This document shows, piece after piece, positions 19,615 through 28,387 of a stretch of 42,071 nt of DNA. Within the stretch, counting starts at the first letter, position 1. Each line of letters begins with the position of its first letter. The stretch covers positions 1-42,071 of the forward strand of contig NZ_JXXU01000034.1 in assembly GCF_000967495.1 (NCBI RefSeq), given 5' to 3'. The stretch comes from Vibrio neptunius (GTDB lineage: Bacteria > Pseudomonadota > Gammaproteobacteria > Enterobacterales > Vibrionaceae). The translations under genes were made by a program, and so were the position numbers. Under the pieces are notes generated by a model. It saw only the letters and a list, made by a program, of their open reading frames with translations. It was not told the origin of the DNA and did no database searches.

Positions 19615-20160
19615 TTATTCAGCGTTAAGTTCAGCTGGGATTTCTAGTTCTTCGATAGTGTGGTGATGATTGGTAAACACACAGATATCACCTGCAATTT
19701 TTAGTGATTTCTCCGCGATGTCACGAGCATCTAGCTCTGTGTTCTCTAGTAAAGCTGTCGCCGCTGCTTGGGCGAAATTACCACCAGAGCCAATCGCAAT
19801 CAGATCGTTCTCAGGCTGAACCACATCACCATTACCAGTGATGATAAGTGAGGCAGTTTCGTCTGCTACCGCAAGTAGGGCTTCAAGTTTGCGTAACGCA
19901 CGGTCACTGCGCCAGTCTTTGGCCAGCTCAACAGCCGCTTTGGTTAGATGGCCTTGGTGCATTTGCAGTTTGCTTTCAAACTTTTCAAACAGCGTAAATG
20001 CGTCTGCGGTACCACCAGCAAAGCCAGCAAGCACTTTGTTGTTGTACAAACGACGTACTTTACGTGCGTTGCCTTTCATCACAGTGTTACCCAGTGATAC
20101 TTGTCCATCGCCGGCAATGACGACTTTGTTGTTTCGACGTACAGATACAATAGTAGTCAC
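19615..20160 (-). CDS. hslV: ATP-dependent protease peptidase subunit HslV (ClpQ)
   Basis: 181 residues. Threonine peptidase with a proteasome-beta fold. The N-terminal threonine that becomes the nucleophile follows the initiator ([19 protein letters not shown]), and the glycine-rich [16 protein letters not shown] segment is conserved. It starts at GTG. First gene of hslVU, with a sigma-32-type promoter 42-70 bases upstream. Confidence 0.97.
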   Translation of the reverse strand: MTTIVSVRRNNKVVIAGDGQVSLGNTVMKGNARKVRRLYNNKVLAGFAGGTADAFTLFEKFESKLQMHQGHLTKAAVELAKDWRSDRALRKLEALLAVADETASLIITGNGDVVQPENDLIAIGSGGNFAQAAATALLENTELDARDIAEKSLKIAGDICVFTNHHHTIEELEIPAELNAE

Positions 20161-20201
20161 GAGTAGGGCCTCATCATTATCTTCATCTTGGTATATCAGC
20201 T

Positions 20202-20230
20202 ATATGAGGCTGGCTTAAGAGGAATTCAAG
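20202..20230 (-). promoter_or_regulatory. Sigma-32-type heat-shock promoter of hslVU
   Basis: On the minus strand, CTTGAA (-35) and CCTCATAT (-10) are separated by exactly 15 bases. The consensus is CTTGAAA / CCCCATNT. The groES promoter in this window has the same -10 octamer and the same spacing. Confidence 0.85.
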
Positions 20231-20272
20231 GGGAGATAAAAGGTTACAATTGACGAGAAGCCTATTTATCTG

Positions 20273-20375
20273 GTCATCCTCAAGAGCGAGGGACGAGTGA
20301 GTTGGGGATCTCTTCAACTTGTGTTGCTAACTTAAGAGGTTCCCTACTCCTTCCTTCGTCAGTCTATGGAATGAC
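20273..20375. repeat. Imperfect inverted-repeat element (MITE-like)
   Basis: The two ends of this 103-base segment are related as imperfect inverted repeats of about 40 bases: GTCATCCTC...GGGATCTCTT on the left and AAGAGGTTCCC...GGAATGAC on the right. There is no open frame. It lies between ftsN's terminator and the hslVU promoter. It looks like a small dispersed intergenic repeat. Confidence 0.55.
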
Positions 20376-20393
20376 AACAGGTAAAGAGCCAAT

Positions 20394-20424
20394 AAAAAAC
20401 GAACCCATCAGGGTTCGCTTTTAA
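20394..20424. terminator. Terminator after ftsN
   Basis: CGAACCC and GGGTTCG pair around ATCA, with a six-base A-run on one side (a T-run for the minus strand) and TTTT on the other. It follows the ftsN stop on the minus strand. Confidence 0.85.
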
Positions 20425-20429
20425 TATCT

Positions 20430-20978
20430 TTACTGCGCTTCTTTCCAAATTGCACAAGGTTCAATCTTGGCGCGCTGAAGTTTGTGTTTGTCTCGCTCGG
20501 CGTCACGCTTGAACTTATATGGTCCGAGCACTACCCGATACCATTTGCTCCCTTCTTTTTTACGGATCTTACTGTTTATGCCTTGAAAAGCGATATCGAG
20601 CTTACGTGCTTCAGCCTGCGAGGCATTGGTATACGCGCCACACTGCATTATGTATGGGACCTCAGACACCACCTGCTTTTTGGCAGTCACTTCAATTTCG
20701 CGGCTTGGTAAAGACTCAACATAGTCCCATTTTTCCTCCGGAGGAGGTGGCAATGCTTTTTCAGTTTTGGGTTTAGGCTTCGGCTTAGTTTGCTTTACTA
20801 CAGGCTGAGACGGTTGAGGGTCATTACTGAGCGTATATAACCCATACCCAAATCCACACACCAGCAGAATCGCCAGCAATCCACTGCGCCAAGGCCTTCT
20901 CTTTGGCACCGACTTCTTACGCGCTGGTTTTCGCCCACTGTTTCCGCGACCACGTTTTACATAATCTCTATTTGCCAC
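20430..20978 (-). CDS. ftsN: Cell division protein FtsN
   Basis: 182 residues. A basic cytoplasmic N-terminus (MANRDYVKRGRGNSGRKPARKK) is followed by one membrane helix (about 33-50), a Pro/Lys-rich periplasmic linker, and a C-terminal SPOR domain (about 105-180) containing YIMQCGAYTNASQAEARK and KWYRVVLGPYKFKRDAERDK. Shorter than the 319 residues of E. coli FtsN, mainly in the linker. Late divisome protein that activates septal peptidoglycan synthesis; the SPOR domain binds denuded glycan. Located between cytR and hslV, the standard order. Confidence 0.93.
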   Translation of the reverse strand: MANRDYVKRGRGNSGRKPARKKSVPKRRPWRSGLLAILLVCGFGYGLYTLSNDPQPSQPVVKQTKPKPKPKTEKALPPPPEEKWDYVESLPSREIEVTAKKQVVSEVPYIMQCGAYTNASQAEARKLDIAFQGINSKIRKKEGSKWYRVVLGPYKFKRDAERDKHKLQRAKIEPCAIWKEAQ

Positions 20979-21093
20979 TGCTGTACATCAACATCTATTG
21001 CCTCTTTCGCTATGGTAATGCAGTTTGCGCCCTGATTACAGAGGGGAAATGGAAGCGGCGCATCAAAATGCGCCGCGGATAGAGAAGGTTTGG

Positions 21094-22101
21094 TCAGATG
21101 ATTCTTGGTGGAGCCGCACTTTCCCTCACAATCAGCTGAGTTTCCAGCAACCTTGAGCCAGCGCGGACGTCATGTCCTCTGAGCAATTCAAGCATCATCA
21201 GCATCGCCTGACGGCCAATTTCGTAACGTGGCTGAGAGATGGTGGTCAACGGTGGATCGCAGTACTGGGCAAATTGAATATCATCGAAGCCCACCACAGA
21301 AAGGTCTTGCGGAATACGCAAACCCAATTTCTTGGCTTCCTGAATCGCTCCAATTGCCATCGCATCATTGTGACAGAAAATAGCCGTTGGTGGCTCAGGC
21401 AGGGAAAGAAGCTTGCGTAATGCTTTTGCACCATCTTCGAATGAGAAATCACCATAAGTGCAGTAATTTGGGTTCATCGTGATGCCCGCTCGGCGAAGTG
21501 CCTGCTGATAGCCTTGGTAGCGGAACTGGCATAACACCGCCGAGTCCGGACCAGATATCTGCGCGATGCGCTTATGACCCATTTGCGTCAGATAATTAAC
21601 AGCTTCAAATGCTGAAGTCAGATTATCGATGTGGACCGTCGGCAACTCTAACTCCGGAGCAAACTCACACGCCATCACCATAGGTGGTAAGTTTTTTTGC
21701 TCTGGTTTGCTTACATCAAATGGGAGATCAGTACCAAGCAGCAACATCCCATCCGCTTGCTTAGTAAAGACAAGATTGACAAAAGAGCTCTCACGCTTTT
21801 TCTGCTGGCCACTGTCTCCGAGAAGTACGATGTACCCATGCTCCATCGCCGCATCCTCTATCCCACGGATAATCTCTGTATAATAGGGATCACAGATGTC
21901 CGGAATAATAGCTATGATAGTCTTGGACTCATTTCGGCGCAGGTTGCGCGCAAGAGAATTTGGTGAATACCCGGCTTCCAAAACTGCATCTTCGACCCGC
22001 TTCCGTGTGGCTGTAGATACTTTTTCCGGGTTCATTAGAGCACGCGATACTGTTGCTGTTGAAACGCCTGCTAGTTGAGCAACATCCTTCATTGTCGCCA
22101 T
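21094..22101 (-). CDS. cytR: LacI-family transcriptional repressor CytR
   Basis: 335 residues. An N-terminal LacI helix-turn-helix (MKDVAQLAGVSTATVSRALMNPEKVS) with the hinge segment SLARNLRRNES is followed by a periplasmic-binding-protein-type effector domain (about 62-335). Identity as CytR rests on residues around the helix-turn-helix, the PDICDPYYTEIIRGIEDAAMEHGY segment and the position between priA and ftsN. CytR responds to cytidine and, in Vibrio, also affects competence and chitin-related genes (family knowledge). GAGG lies 9 bases before the ATG. A LacI-type palindrome lies about 100 bases upstream. Confidence 0.93.
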   Translation of the reverse strand: MATMKDVAQLAGVSTATVSRALMNPEKVSTATRKRVEDAVLEAGYSPNSLARNLRRNESKTIIAIIPDICDPYYTEIIRGIEDAAMEHGYIVLLGDSGQQKKRESSFVNLVFTKQADGMLLLGTDLPFDVSKPEQKNLPPMVMACEFAPELELPTVHIDNLTSAFEAVNYLTQMGHKRIAQISGPDSAVLCQFRYQGYQQALRRAGITMNPNYCTYGDFSFEDGAKALRKLLSLPEPPTAIFCHNDAMAIGAIQEAKKLGLRIPQDLSVVGFDDIQFAQYCDPPLTTISQPRYEIGRQAMLMMLELLRGHDVRAGSRLLETQLIVRESAAPPRII

Positions 22102-22198
22102 ATATTAATTACCCTCTTCATTTTCTAAACATGGTAGCGCTTGGTGCCACCTAAACCGATTTTGATGAGCTGAAACTCATTCTTATGTTTATTGCCTA

Positions 22199-22214
22199 GA
22201 GCAATCGTTTACCT
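22199..22214. promoter_or_regulatory. LacI-family-type operator candidate before cytR
   Basis: GAGCAATCGTTTACCT resembles the PurR/LacI-family pattern ANGCAAACGTTTNCNT at nearly all fixed positions. It lies 98 bases upstream of the cytR start. It could serve autoregulation by CytR or control by another LacI-family protein. Confidence 0.4.
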
Positions 22215-22348
22215 GTCTTATATCAATCAATTTATTCAATCAAGCTAATCCATAGTTTATTCATTTCGAAACATAAAGTTACGGGAAGATTAACAAAATT
22301 AAACCCGGTGATGAGATGTTAATCACAATTAAATGAAAAAGATGCAAA

Positions 22349-24550
22349 TCAACTCAAGTCCTGCGGCTCAATATCTAGAGACCAGCGAACTCTCTTCGCA
22401 TTTGGCAACATTTGGATCGCTGGCTTTGCACTCCCTAATAGTTTTTGCATCGTTGATCGAGTTTGCGTCTGCAACATTAGCTGCCAGCGGTATTTGCCTG
22501 ACCGCTTCGCCAACGGGGCTGGCGTAGGACCTAGTACCTGACAGCAATCATCGAATAGTGGGTGCGATTCCAACGTATGGCGTACTTGACGCAAAAATGC
22601 TTCTACATACTGAGAGTCATTCGCCTCAGCACGGAACAAGGTTAAGTAAGAGTAAGGAGGCAACATAGCCAGTTTACGTTCCTGCAAGGCGGTCTCGGCA
22701 AAATGTCGATAACTTTTCGTCAACAGAGCTTGAAGTAAACTATGTTCAGGATGATGGGTTTGCAGTATAACTTCTCCTGGCTTGCTGGCTCGCCCTGCTC
22801 GTCCCGCGACCTGAATAAACAATTGAGCCAAACGCTCTGAGGCTCTGAAGTCACTGCTGTATAGTGATCCATCGACATCCAACAACGCCACCAATGTCAC
22901 ATCTGGAAAGTGATGACCTTTCGCCAACATTTGCGTACCAATCAATATTTGGTATTTACCGTTGCGAATAGCTCCGAGAGCTGATTCCAGACTGCCTTTA
23001 CGTCGGGTACTGTCGCGATCAATACGAATGGTTTGATATTCAGGAAAAAGTTCACCAAGCTGCGCTTCGAGCTGCTCAGTCCCTACACCCACCGTGACCA
23101 AATTGGACGATCCGCATCCTTGGCACTGATGAATAGTGGGCTGCTGTGAACCACAGTGGTGGCAACGGATCTCATTGCTGTATTGATGATAGGTATAATA
23201 AGCATCGCATCGCTTACATTCCGCAATCCAACCACAATCATGACACATCAAAGCAGGCGAAAAACCGCGACGATTGAGGAACAACATCACTTGATTACCC
23301 GCACTAAGGTGTTGACGCATCTCAGCGATCAAGGAGGCAGATAGACCACTTTCCAAATACTGACCTTTCACATCCAGCACCTTGTTTGTCGTCGGTACCG
23401 CATTACCAGCGCGCTCGGTCAGTGTCAAATGGTGATACTTGCCAGATAAAGCATTATGTAGAGTTTCCAGAGCTGGTGTTGCCGATCCGAGTACAATTGG
23501 AATTTGCTCTTTGCTAGCTCGCATCACAGCAACATCACGCGCATGATAGCGAAGGCTGTCTTGCTGCTTATAAGAAGCATCGTGCTCTTCATCAACAATG
23601 ATGATGCCGAGATCAGCAAAAGGCGTCAGTAATGCTGAACGTGTACCAATAACGATGCCAGCAGCTTGATCTCGGGCACTTAACCAAGCATTCAATCTTT
23701 CGCTGTCGTTAAGCCCCGAATGAATCACTTCGACTGGCACATCAAACCTGTGGCGAAAACGGTTAATGGTTTGTGGTGTCAAGCCAATTTCAGGCACTAA
23801 TACTAGGGCTTGCCGCCCTTTCTCCAATACCGGCTTAATAAGGTTCAGATACACTTCTGTCTTACCTGAACCGGTCACTCCTTCCAGTAAAAAACACCCA
23901 AAACCATCAAAGCTATTAACGGTCGCAATAGCGACAGCCTGCTCTTCATTAAGCTTTGGCTTGTCCACATCTGCTTCAACCTGCTGACTCCAGTCGCGAA
24001 TCTCCGGTTTGCACTCGATCGACTCAATCCAGCCTTTCTCCTGCAAGGTTTTGAGAACGCTAGAGCTGACTTCTTGATCAATGAAGTGCTGGTGTGGCAC
24101 TGAACCACTTTCAAGCATATGCATGACCTTAGCCTGCTTGACGGCTCGGCCAAAACCTAACATCAGTTGATTACGTCCAGCTGCAGTCAACTGCCATTCC
24201 ACCAGCGTCGCAAAATCGGCTTCTTTGCCTTTACGAAGTGCACTTGGCATCGCATTGAGCAAGGTGTCTCCAAGAGGGTACTGATAAAACTGACTGCACC
24301 ATTGCAACAACTCATAGAGGCTATCTGGCCAAACAGGCTGAGAGTCCAGCACTTGTTTTAGCGGTTTGAGCTTGTCAACACTGAACTCGGACTGGTTCAC
24401 CAACGCCGTGACCACACCGACCAGCGTCTGACGACCAAACGGAACAGACACACGCCCACCAATAATAGGAAACAGGTGAACAGGAATCTGATAATCAAAC
24501 TGTTTGTCGAGTGGTACAGGTAAAGCCACTCGGGCAATTGTCGGTCGCAT
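22349..24550 (-). CDS. priA: Primosomal helicase PriA
   Basis: 733 residues, the usual length. 3'-to-5' helicase that restarts stalled replication forks. An N-terminal 3'-DNA-binding domain (IARVALPVPLDKQFDY) comes first. Helicase lobe 1 has Walker A GVTGSGKTEVYL and the DEEH box IIVDEEHDASYKQ. The zinc-binding insertion contains CHDCG, CKRCD, CHHCG and CQGCG, all eight cysteines present. Motifs V and VI are seen as LIGTQMLAKGHHFPDVTLV and QVAGRAGRASKPG. Divergent from rpmE. Confidence 0.97.
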   Translation of the reverse strand: MRPTIARVALPVPLDKQFDYQIPVHLFPIIGGRVSVPFGRQTLVGVVTALVNQSEFSVDKLKPLKQVLDSQPVWPDSLYELLQWCSQFYQYPLGDTLLNAMPSALRKGKEADFATLVEWQLTAAGRNQLMLGFGRAVKQAKVMHMLESGSVPHQHFIDQEVSSSVLKTLQEKGWIESIECKPEIRDWSQQVEADVDKPKLNEEQAVAIATVNSFDGFGCFLLEGVTGSGKTEVYLNLIKPVLEKGRQALVLVPEIGLTPQTINRFRHRFDVPVEVIHSGLNDSERLNAWLSARDQAAGIVIGTRSALLTPFADLGIIIVDEEHDASYKQQDSLRYHARDVAVMRASKEQIPIVLGSATPALETLHNALSGKYHHLTLTERAGNAVPTTNKVLDVKGQYLESGLSASLIAEMRQHLSAGNQVMLFLNRRGFSPALMCHDCGWIAECKRCDAYYTYHQYSNEIRCHHCGSQQPTIHQCQGCGSSNLVTVGVGTEQLEAQLGELFPEYQTIRIDRDSTRRKGSLESALGAIRNGKYQILIGTQMLAKGHHFPDVTLVALLDVDGSLYSSDFRASERLAQLFIQVAGRAGRASKPGEVILQTHHPEHSLLQALLTKSYRHFAETALQERKLAMLPPYSYLTLFRAEANDSQYVEAFLRQVRHTLESHPLFDDCCQVLGPTPAPLAKRSGKYRWQLMLQTQTRSTMQKLLGSAKPAIQMLPNAKRVRWSLDIEPQDLS

Positions 24551-24840
24551 ATAGACTTAAAGCACAATGAAAGGAACTCATTTAGTCTAAGGGAAAAGCA
24601 CTAAGCGCGAAAGTCACAGCATTGCTAACCCGATTTCTAGCACGGATAAAGACCAGCGGCTAAAAAAGTAGCAACTTTCTTAGTAAATAAGTTGATCCCT
24701 AAGTCTGTATTCATTACTATATCGCGCCTTAGTGATATGGCTTGCTTTTGAGCAGCGGTATCCAAAGGAAATTTTATTAACTACGTGTGGTGTCCGGCAT
24801 AGAATCGGATAGCGACACGGCCTATTTTAGAGGTTCTCCC
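24551..24840. promoter_or_regulatory. Divergent priA/rpmE leader region with candidate rpmE hairpin
   Basis: 290 bases between priA and rpmE. GTGTC (24790-24794) and GACAC (24814-24818), with an inner CCG/CGG pairing, could form a hairpin just upstream of the rpmE ribosome site. In E. coli, rpmE is reported to be autoregulated through its 5' leader; whether this hairpin does the same is inference. An open frame continuing upstream of the rpmE ATG is leader sequence. Confidence 0.35.
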
Positions 24841-25059
24841 ATGAAAGCTGGTATCCACCCAGAATACAAAGCAGTTAAAGCAACTTGTTCTTGCGGTAAC
24901 TCTTTCGAGTTCAACTCAACTCTAACTAAAGAGTCAATCCACCTAGACGTATGTGACAAATGTCACCCATTCTACACTGGTAAGCAACGTATCGTTGATA
25001 CTGGCGGCCGTGTAGATCGCTTCAACAAGCGTTTCGGTGCTCTTTCTTCTAAGAAATAA
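24841..25059 (+). CDS. rpmE: 50S ribosomal protein bL31 (zinc-binding type)
   Basis: 72 residues starting [10 protein letters not shown], with AGAGG upstream; the open frame upstream is not part of the protein. Four cysteines (16, 18, 38 and 41) form the zinc site of the C+ type of bL31, so this is not the zinc-independent paralogue YkgM. It is a component of the bridge between the ribosomal subunits. Divergent from priA, the usual neighbour. Confidence 0.97.
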   Translation: MKAGIHPEYKAVKATCSCGNSFEFNSTLTKESIHLDVCDKCHPFYTGKQRIVDTGGRVDRFNKRFGALSSKK

Positions 25060-25078
25060 TTTCTTTTTAGATGAAGAG

Positions 25079-25104
25079 AAAAGGACGCTACGGCGTCCTT
25101 TTTT
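25079..25104 (+). terminator. Terminator of rpmE
   Basis: AAAAGGACGC and GCGTCCTTTT pair around TACG, followed by more T residues. Confidence 0.92.
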
Positions 25105-25310
25105 GTTCCCTACATCCCCAGCGAATCATTCAGAGTAATATCTTCCGCTGTTTGATATTCGCCAGCCACATCTCTAACCATCTGGTCTTATCTCCTGTCA
25201 TTTAGCACATTTTATTGCTTTAGCTCGCATTCTGACCTTTGCAGCTTGACTTAGTTACTCTAGAATGGGTTCCCCCCTATCCTAATTATTAATAACGAGT
25301 ACCTACACCT

Positions 25311-26588
25311 ATGTCCGATGACAATCACCAAGAACTATCCCCTGAAGAACAATTCCGTCAGCAAGCATTGGATTACCATGCCTACCCTACAGCAGGCAAG
25401 ATTTCGGTTGAGCTGACAACACCAGCTGAAACGGCAGGTGATCTAGCGTTAGCGTACAGCCCAGGCGTGGCTGAGCCAGTACGTGAAATTGCTCAGAATG
25501 CAGATAATGTCTACAAATATACCTCTAAAGGTAACATGGTAGCGGTTATCTCCAACGGAACAGCTATTCTTGGTCTTGGAAACTTAGGTCCGCTGGCATC
25601 TAAGCCTGTCATGGAAGGTAAAGCTCTCCTGTTCAAACGCTTCGCAGGTTTGGACTCTATCGACATTGAAGTCAAACACCGCACAATAGAAGAGTTCGTC
25701 GATACCGTCGCTAACATTGCCGATACCTTTGGAGGTATCAACCTCGAAGACATCAAAGCACCAGACTGTTTTGAGATTGAAAAACAGCTGATCGAGCGCT
25801 GTGATGTACCGGTTTTTCACGACGATCAACATGGTACAGCTATCGTCACCGCAGCAGGTATGCTTAACGCAATTGAACTCCAAGGCAAAAAGCTAGAAGA
25901 TGCTACGATTGTTTGTCTTGGCGCCGGTGCTGCAGCAGTGGCTTGTATGGAACTACTGATTAAATGTGGTGCAATGCGTGAAAAAATTTACATGCTTGAC
26001 CGCAAAGGTGTTATCCACACTCGCCGTGATGATCTCAACGAATACAAGCAACTATTTGCCAACAACACTGACAAGCGTACACTGGAAGACGTAATTGAAG
26101 GTGCTGACCTATTCTTAGGCGTATCTGGCCCGAACTTACTCGCACCTGAAGCACTAAAACTGATGGCTGATAAACCTGTGGTCTTCGCATGTTCAAACCC
26201 AGATCCGGAAATCAAGCCAGAGCTGGCACACGAAGTACGTGATGATTTAATCATGGGCACAGGCCGTAGTGACTACCCGAACCAAGTGAACAACGTGTTG
26301 TGTTTCCCATTCATCTTCCGCGGCGCTCTAGACGTTCGAGCTAGCGAAATCAACGATGAAATGAAGCTCGCTGCCGTAGATGCCATTCGTGAACTAGCGA
26401 AAGAAGAAGTTCCAGCAGAAGTATTGAAAGCCGCTGGCGTAGACAAGCTGGAATTTGGCCCTGGTTACATCATTCCTAAACCGATGGACTCTCGCCTATT
26501 GCCACGTGTCGCAAAAGCGGTTGCTTTAGCAGCAGTAGAGTCAGGTGTGGCTCGTATTGAAATGCCAGAGAATTACATGGAAGCGTAG
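25311..26588 (+). CDS. Malic enzyme, short form (oxaloacetate-decarboxylating)
   Basis: 425 residues. Oxidatively decarboxylates malate to pyruvate with NAD(P)+. The malic N-terminal domain has LALAYSPGVAEPVREIA and the metal/substrate segment INLEDIKAPDCFEIE with DDQHGTAIV. The NAD(P) domain has CLGAGAAAVACMELL, and CSNPDPEI and GRSDYPNQVNN follow. It lacks the C-terminal phosphotransacetylase-like domain of the about 760-residue E. coli MaeB. Cofactor preference cannot be read with confidence. Single gene ended by a bidirectional terminator shared with metJ. Confidence 0.92.
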   Translation: MSDDNHQELSPEEQFRQQALDYHAYPTAGKISVELTTPAETAGDLALAYSPGVAEPVREIAQNADNVYKYTSKGNMVAVISNGTAILGLGNLGPLASKPVMEGKALLFKRFAGLDSIDIEVKHRTIEEFVDTVANIADTFGGINLEDIKAPDCFEIEKQLIERCDVPVFHDDQHGTAIVTAAGMLNAIELQGKKLEDATIVCLGAGAAAVACMELLIKCGAMREKIYMLDRKGVIHTRRDDLNEYKQLFANNTDKRTLEDVIEGADLFLGVSGPNLLAPEALKLMADKPVVFACSNPDPEIKPELAHEVRDDLIMGTGRSDYPNQVNNVLCFPFIFRGALDVRASEINDEMKLAAVDAIRELAKEEVPAEVLKAAGVDKLEFGPGYIIPKPMDSRLLPRVAKAVALAAVESGVARIEMPENYMEA

Positions 26589-26606
26589 GCCTTCCTCTCT
26601 AGCAAC

Positions 26607-26636
26607 AAAAAACCGCTGAACATTCAGCGGTTTTTT
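26607..26636. terminator. Bidirectional terminator between malic enzyme and metJ
   Basis: A long perfect stem, AAAAAACCGCTGAA with TTCAGCGGTTTTTT, around a two-base turn. It carries T-runs in both directions. Confidence 0.93.
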
Positions 26637-26675
26637 AGTTTTCAGTAAAATAAAAACAAGGCGCGCCGCCAGTTA

Positions 26676-26996
26676 TTACTCTTCGTCATAGGCTTCGAAT
26701 TCAATACCCATCTCAGTCATGAGTTTTTTTACTTCCGCCGGGATATCATCTGGGCGATCTTTACGCAAATCTTCATCAGTCGGTAATGGTTGGCCAGTAT
26801 AAGCATGTAGAAACGCTTCACACAGCAGCTCACTGTTTGTCGCATGGCGCAAGTTATTGATCTGACGGCGCGTTCGCTCATCAGTTAAAACCTTCAATAC
26901 TTTCAATGGAATAGAAACTGTAATCTTCTTTACTTGCTCGCTTTTTTTTCCATGTTCAGCATACGGACTTATGTATTCGCCGTTCCAATCTGCCAT
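26676..26996 (-). CDS. metJ: Methionine regulon repressor MetJ
   Basis: 106 residues, ribbon-helix-helix repressor that uses S-adenosylmethionine as corepressor. The DNA-contacting strand is [50 protein letters not shown] sequence (about 22-66); only the family pattern is cited. The N-terminus [22 protein letters not shown] is nearly that of E. coli. Divergent from metB with a row of MetJ boxes between them, so it likely represses itself and metBL. Confidence 0.97.
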   Translation of the reverse strand: MADWNGEYISPYAEHGKKSEQVKKITVSIPLKVLKVLTDERTRRQINNLRHATNSELLCEAFLHAYTGQPLPTDEDLRKDRPDDIPAEVKKLMTEMGIEFEAYDEE

Positions 26997-27068
26997 TGCG
27001 CACCTTTATGATTCATTATGTATAAAGTTAGAAAGCATAATTTTAGCGGGATTCATGTCCACAAGCAA

Positions 27069-27100
27069 AGACATATAGACGTCTAGAAGTGTTGACGTCT
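27069..27100. promoter_or_regulatory. MetJ operator (four met boxes) between metJ and metB
   Basis: Four adjacent 8-base units, AGACATAT, AGACGTCT, AGAAGTGT and TGACGTCT, match the AGACGTCT consensus at 5, 8, 5 and 7 positions. The array is placed to control metB and, divergently, metJ. Confidence 0.9.
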
Positions 27101-27217
27101 CAAAAAATGAGAAGTAAAGTGAAGAGATATACGATTGGAATAACATATATCTAACATCCGGCAAATAGGTATAGTGTAGTCTCCAGTCAAGTCACTACAG
27201 TTCGAAAGGAAACACTT

Positions 27218-28387
27218 ATGAGCGCCCGTAAACCAGCCACAATCGCGGTACGTACTGGTATCGAGTCAGACACTCAGCATCATGCCGTTGTGCCACCTAT
27301 TTACCTCTCGACTAACTACGGATTTCCCGCCTTCGGTGAAGTGCCCAAATATGACTATACTCGCTCAGGTAACCCAAACCGTGGTTTGTTAGAAAAAGCA
27401 CTCTATGAACTGGAGTCTGGTAGAGGCGCAGTAGTGACCAACTGTGGAACCTCAGCATTAAATCTGTGGGTCTCGGCATTTCTTGGCCCAGATGACCTGA
27501 TCATTGCGCCACACGATTGCTACGGTGGTACATACCGTTTGTTTAACACCCGCGCTCAGAAAGGTGACTTCAAGGTTCAGTTTGTCGATCAGTCTGATCA
27601 AAAAGCCTTGGACGACGCCATTGCAAAGCAGCCTAAATTGATTCTGTTAGAAACACCGTCCAATCCTCTGGTTCGAGTCGTCGACATAGCCGCAGTATGT
27701 GAAAAAGCCCGTCAATTTGGAGCATTGGTTGGCGTCGACAATACCTTTTTGACTCCTGTGTTCCAAAAACCTCTAGAGCTAGGGGCTGACTTCGTCATTC
27801 ACTCAACAACCAAATACATTAACGGCCATTCAGATGTGATTGGTGGTGTGGTAATCACCAAAACTGAGCAGCATGCTGAAGATCTTGCTTGGTGGGGCAA
27901 CTGCATCGGTGCGACTGGTACACCATTCGACAGCTATATGACATTACGCGGTATTCGCACCTTGGGTGCACGAATGAAAGTGCATGAAGAAAGCTCGGCA
28001 CAAATCCTCAATTACCTGCAGTCTCAGTCTCTGGTGGGGAACATCTATCACCCTAGCTTGCCGGAACACCCTGGTCACGAGATTGCGAAAAAGCAACAGT
28101 CTGGATTCGGCTCTATGCTTAGTTTTGAGTTTGCAGGCAGCTTTGAGCAGCTCAAGCACTTTGTTGGTGAGCTAGAACTGTTCTCACTCGCCGAATCACT
28201 TGGCGGCGTGGAGAGCCTGATTTGCCACCCAGCGTCAATGACACACCGAGCTATGGGTGAAGTGGCATTAGCAGAAGCTGGGGTTTCACAGCAACTGCTC
28301 CGCCTTTCCGTCGGCCTCGAAGATGCGGATGACCTGATTGCCGATCTTGAACAAGCATTCGGTAAAACTCAGGAGGCGTTGTCATGA
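27218..28387 (+). CDS. metB: Cystathionine gamma-synthase MetB
   Basis: 389 residues, PLP-dependent. Joins O-succinylhomoserine and cysteine into cystathionine on the methionine route. The PLP-lysine is in VIHSTTKYINGHSDVIGG. The opening PPIYLSTNYGFP and YDYTRSGNPNR segments are conserved, as are LLETPSNPLVRVVDI and ESLICHPASMTHRAM. GAAAGGA precedes the ATG. It overlaps metL by 4 bases (ATGA), so the two are translationally coupled. Confidence 0.95.
   Translation: MSARKPATIAVRTGIESDTQHHAVVPPIYLSTNYGFPAFGEVPKYDYTRSGNPNRGLLEKALYELESGRGAVVTNCGTSALNLWVSAFLGPDDLIIAPHDCYGGTYRLFNTRAQKGDFKVQFVDQSDQKALDDAIAKQPKLILLETPSNPLVRVVDIAAVCEKARQFGALVGVDNTFLTPVFQKPLELGADFVIHSTTKYINGHSDVIGGVVITKTEQHAEDLAWWGNCIGATGTPFDSYMTLRGIRTLGARMKVHEESSAQILNYLQSQSLVGNIYHPSLPEHPGHEIAKKQQSGFGSMLSFEFAGSFEQLKHFVGELELFSLAESLGGVESLICHPASMTHRAMGEVALAEAGVSQQLLRLSVGLEDADDLIADLEQAFGKTQEALS

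Noticed and set aside
25584..26260. Antisense open frames across the malic enzyme gene
   Set aside because: Shadows of a strongly conserved sense gene without start signals.
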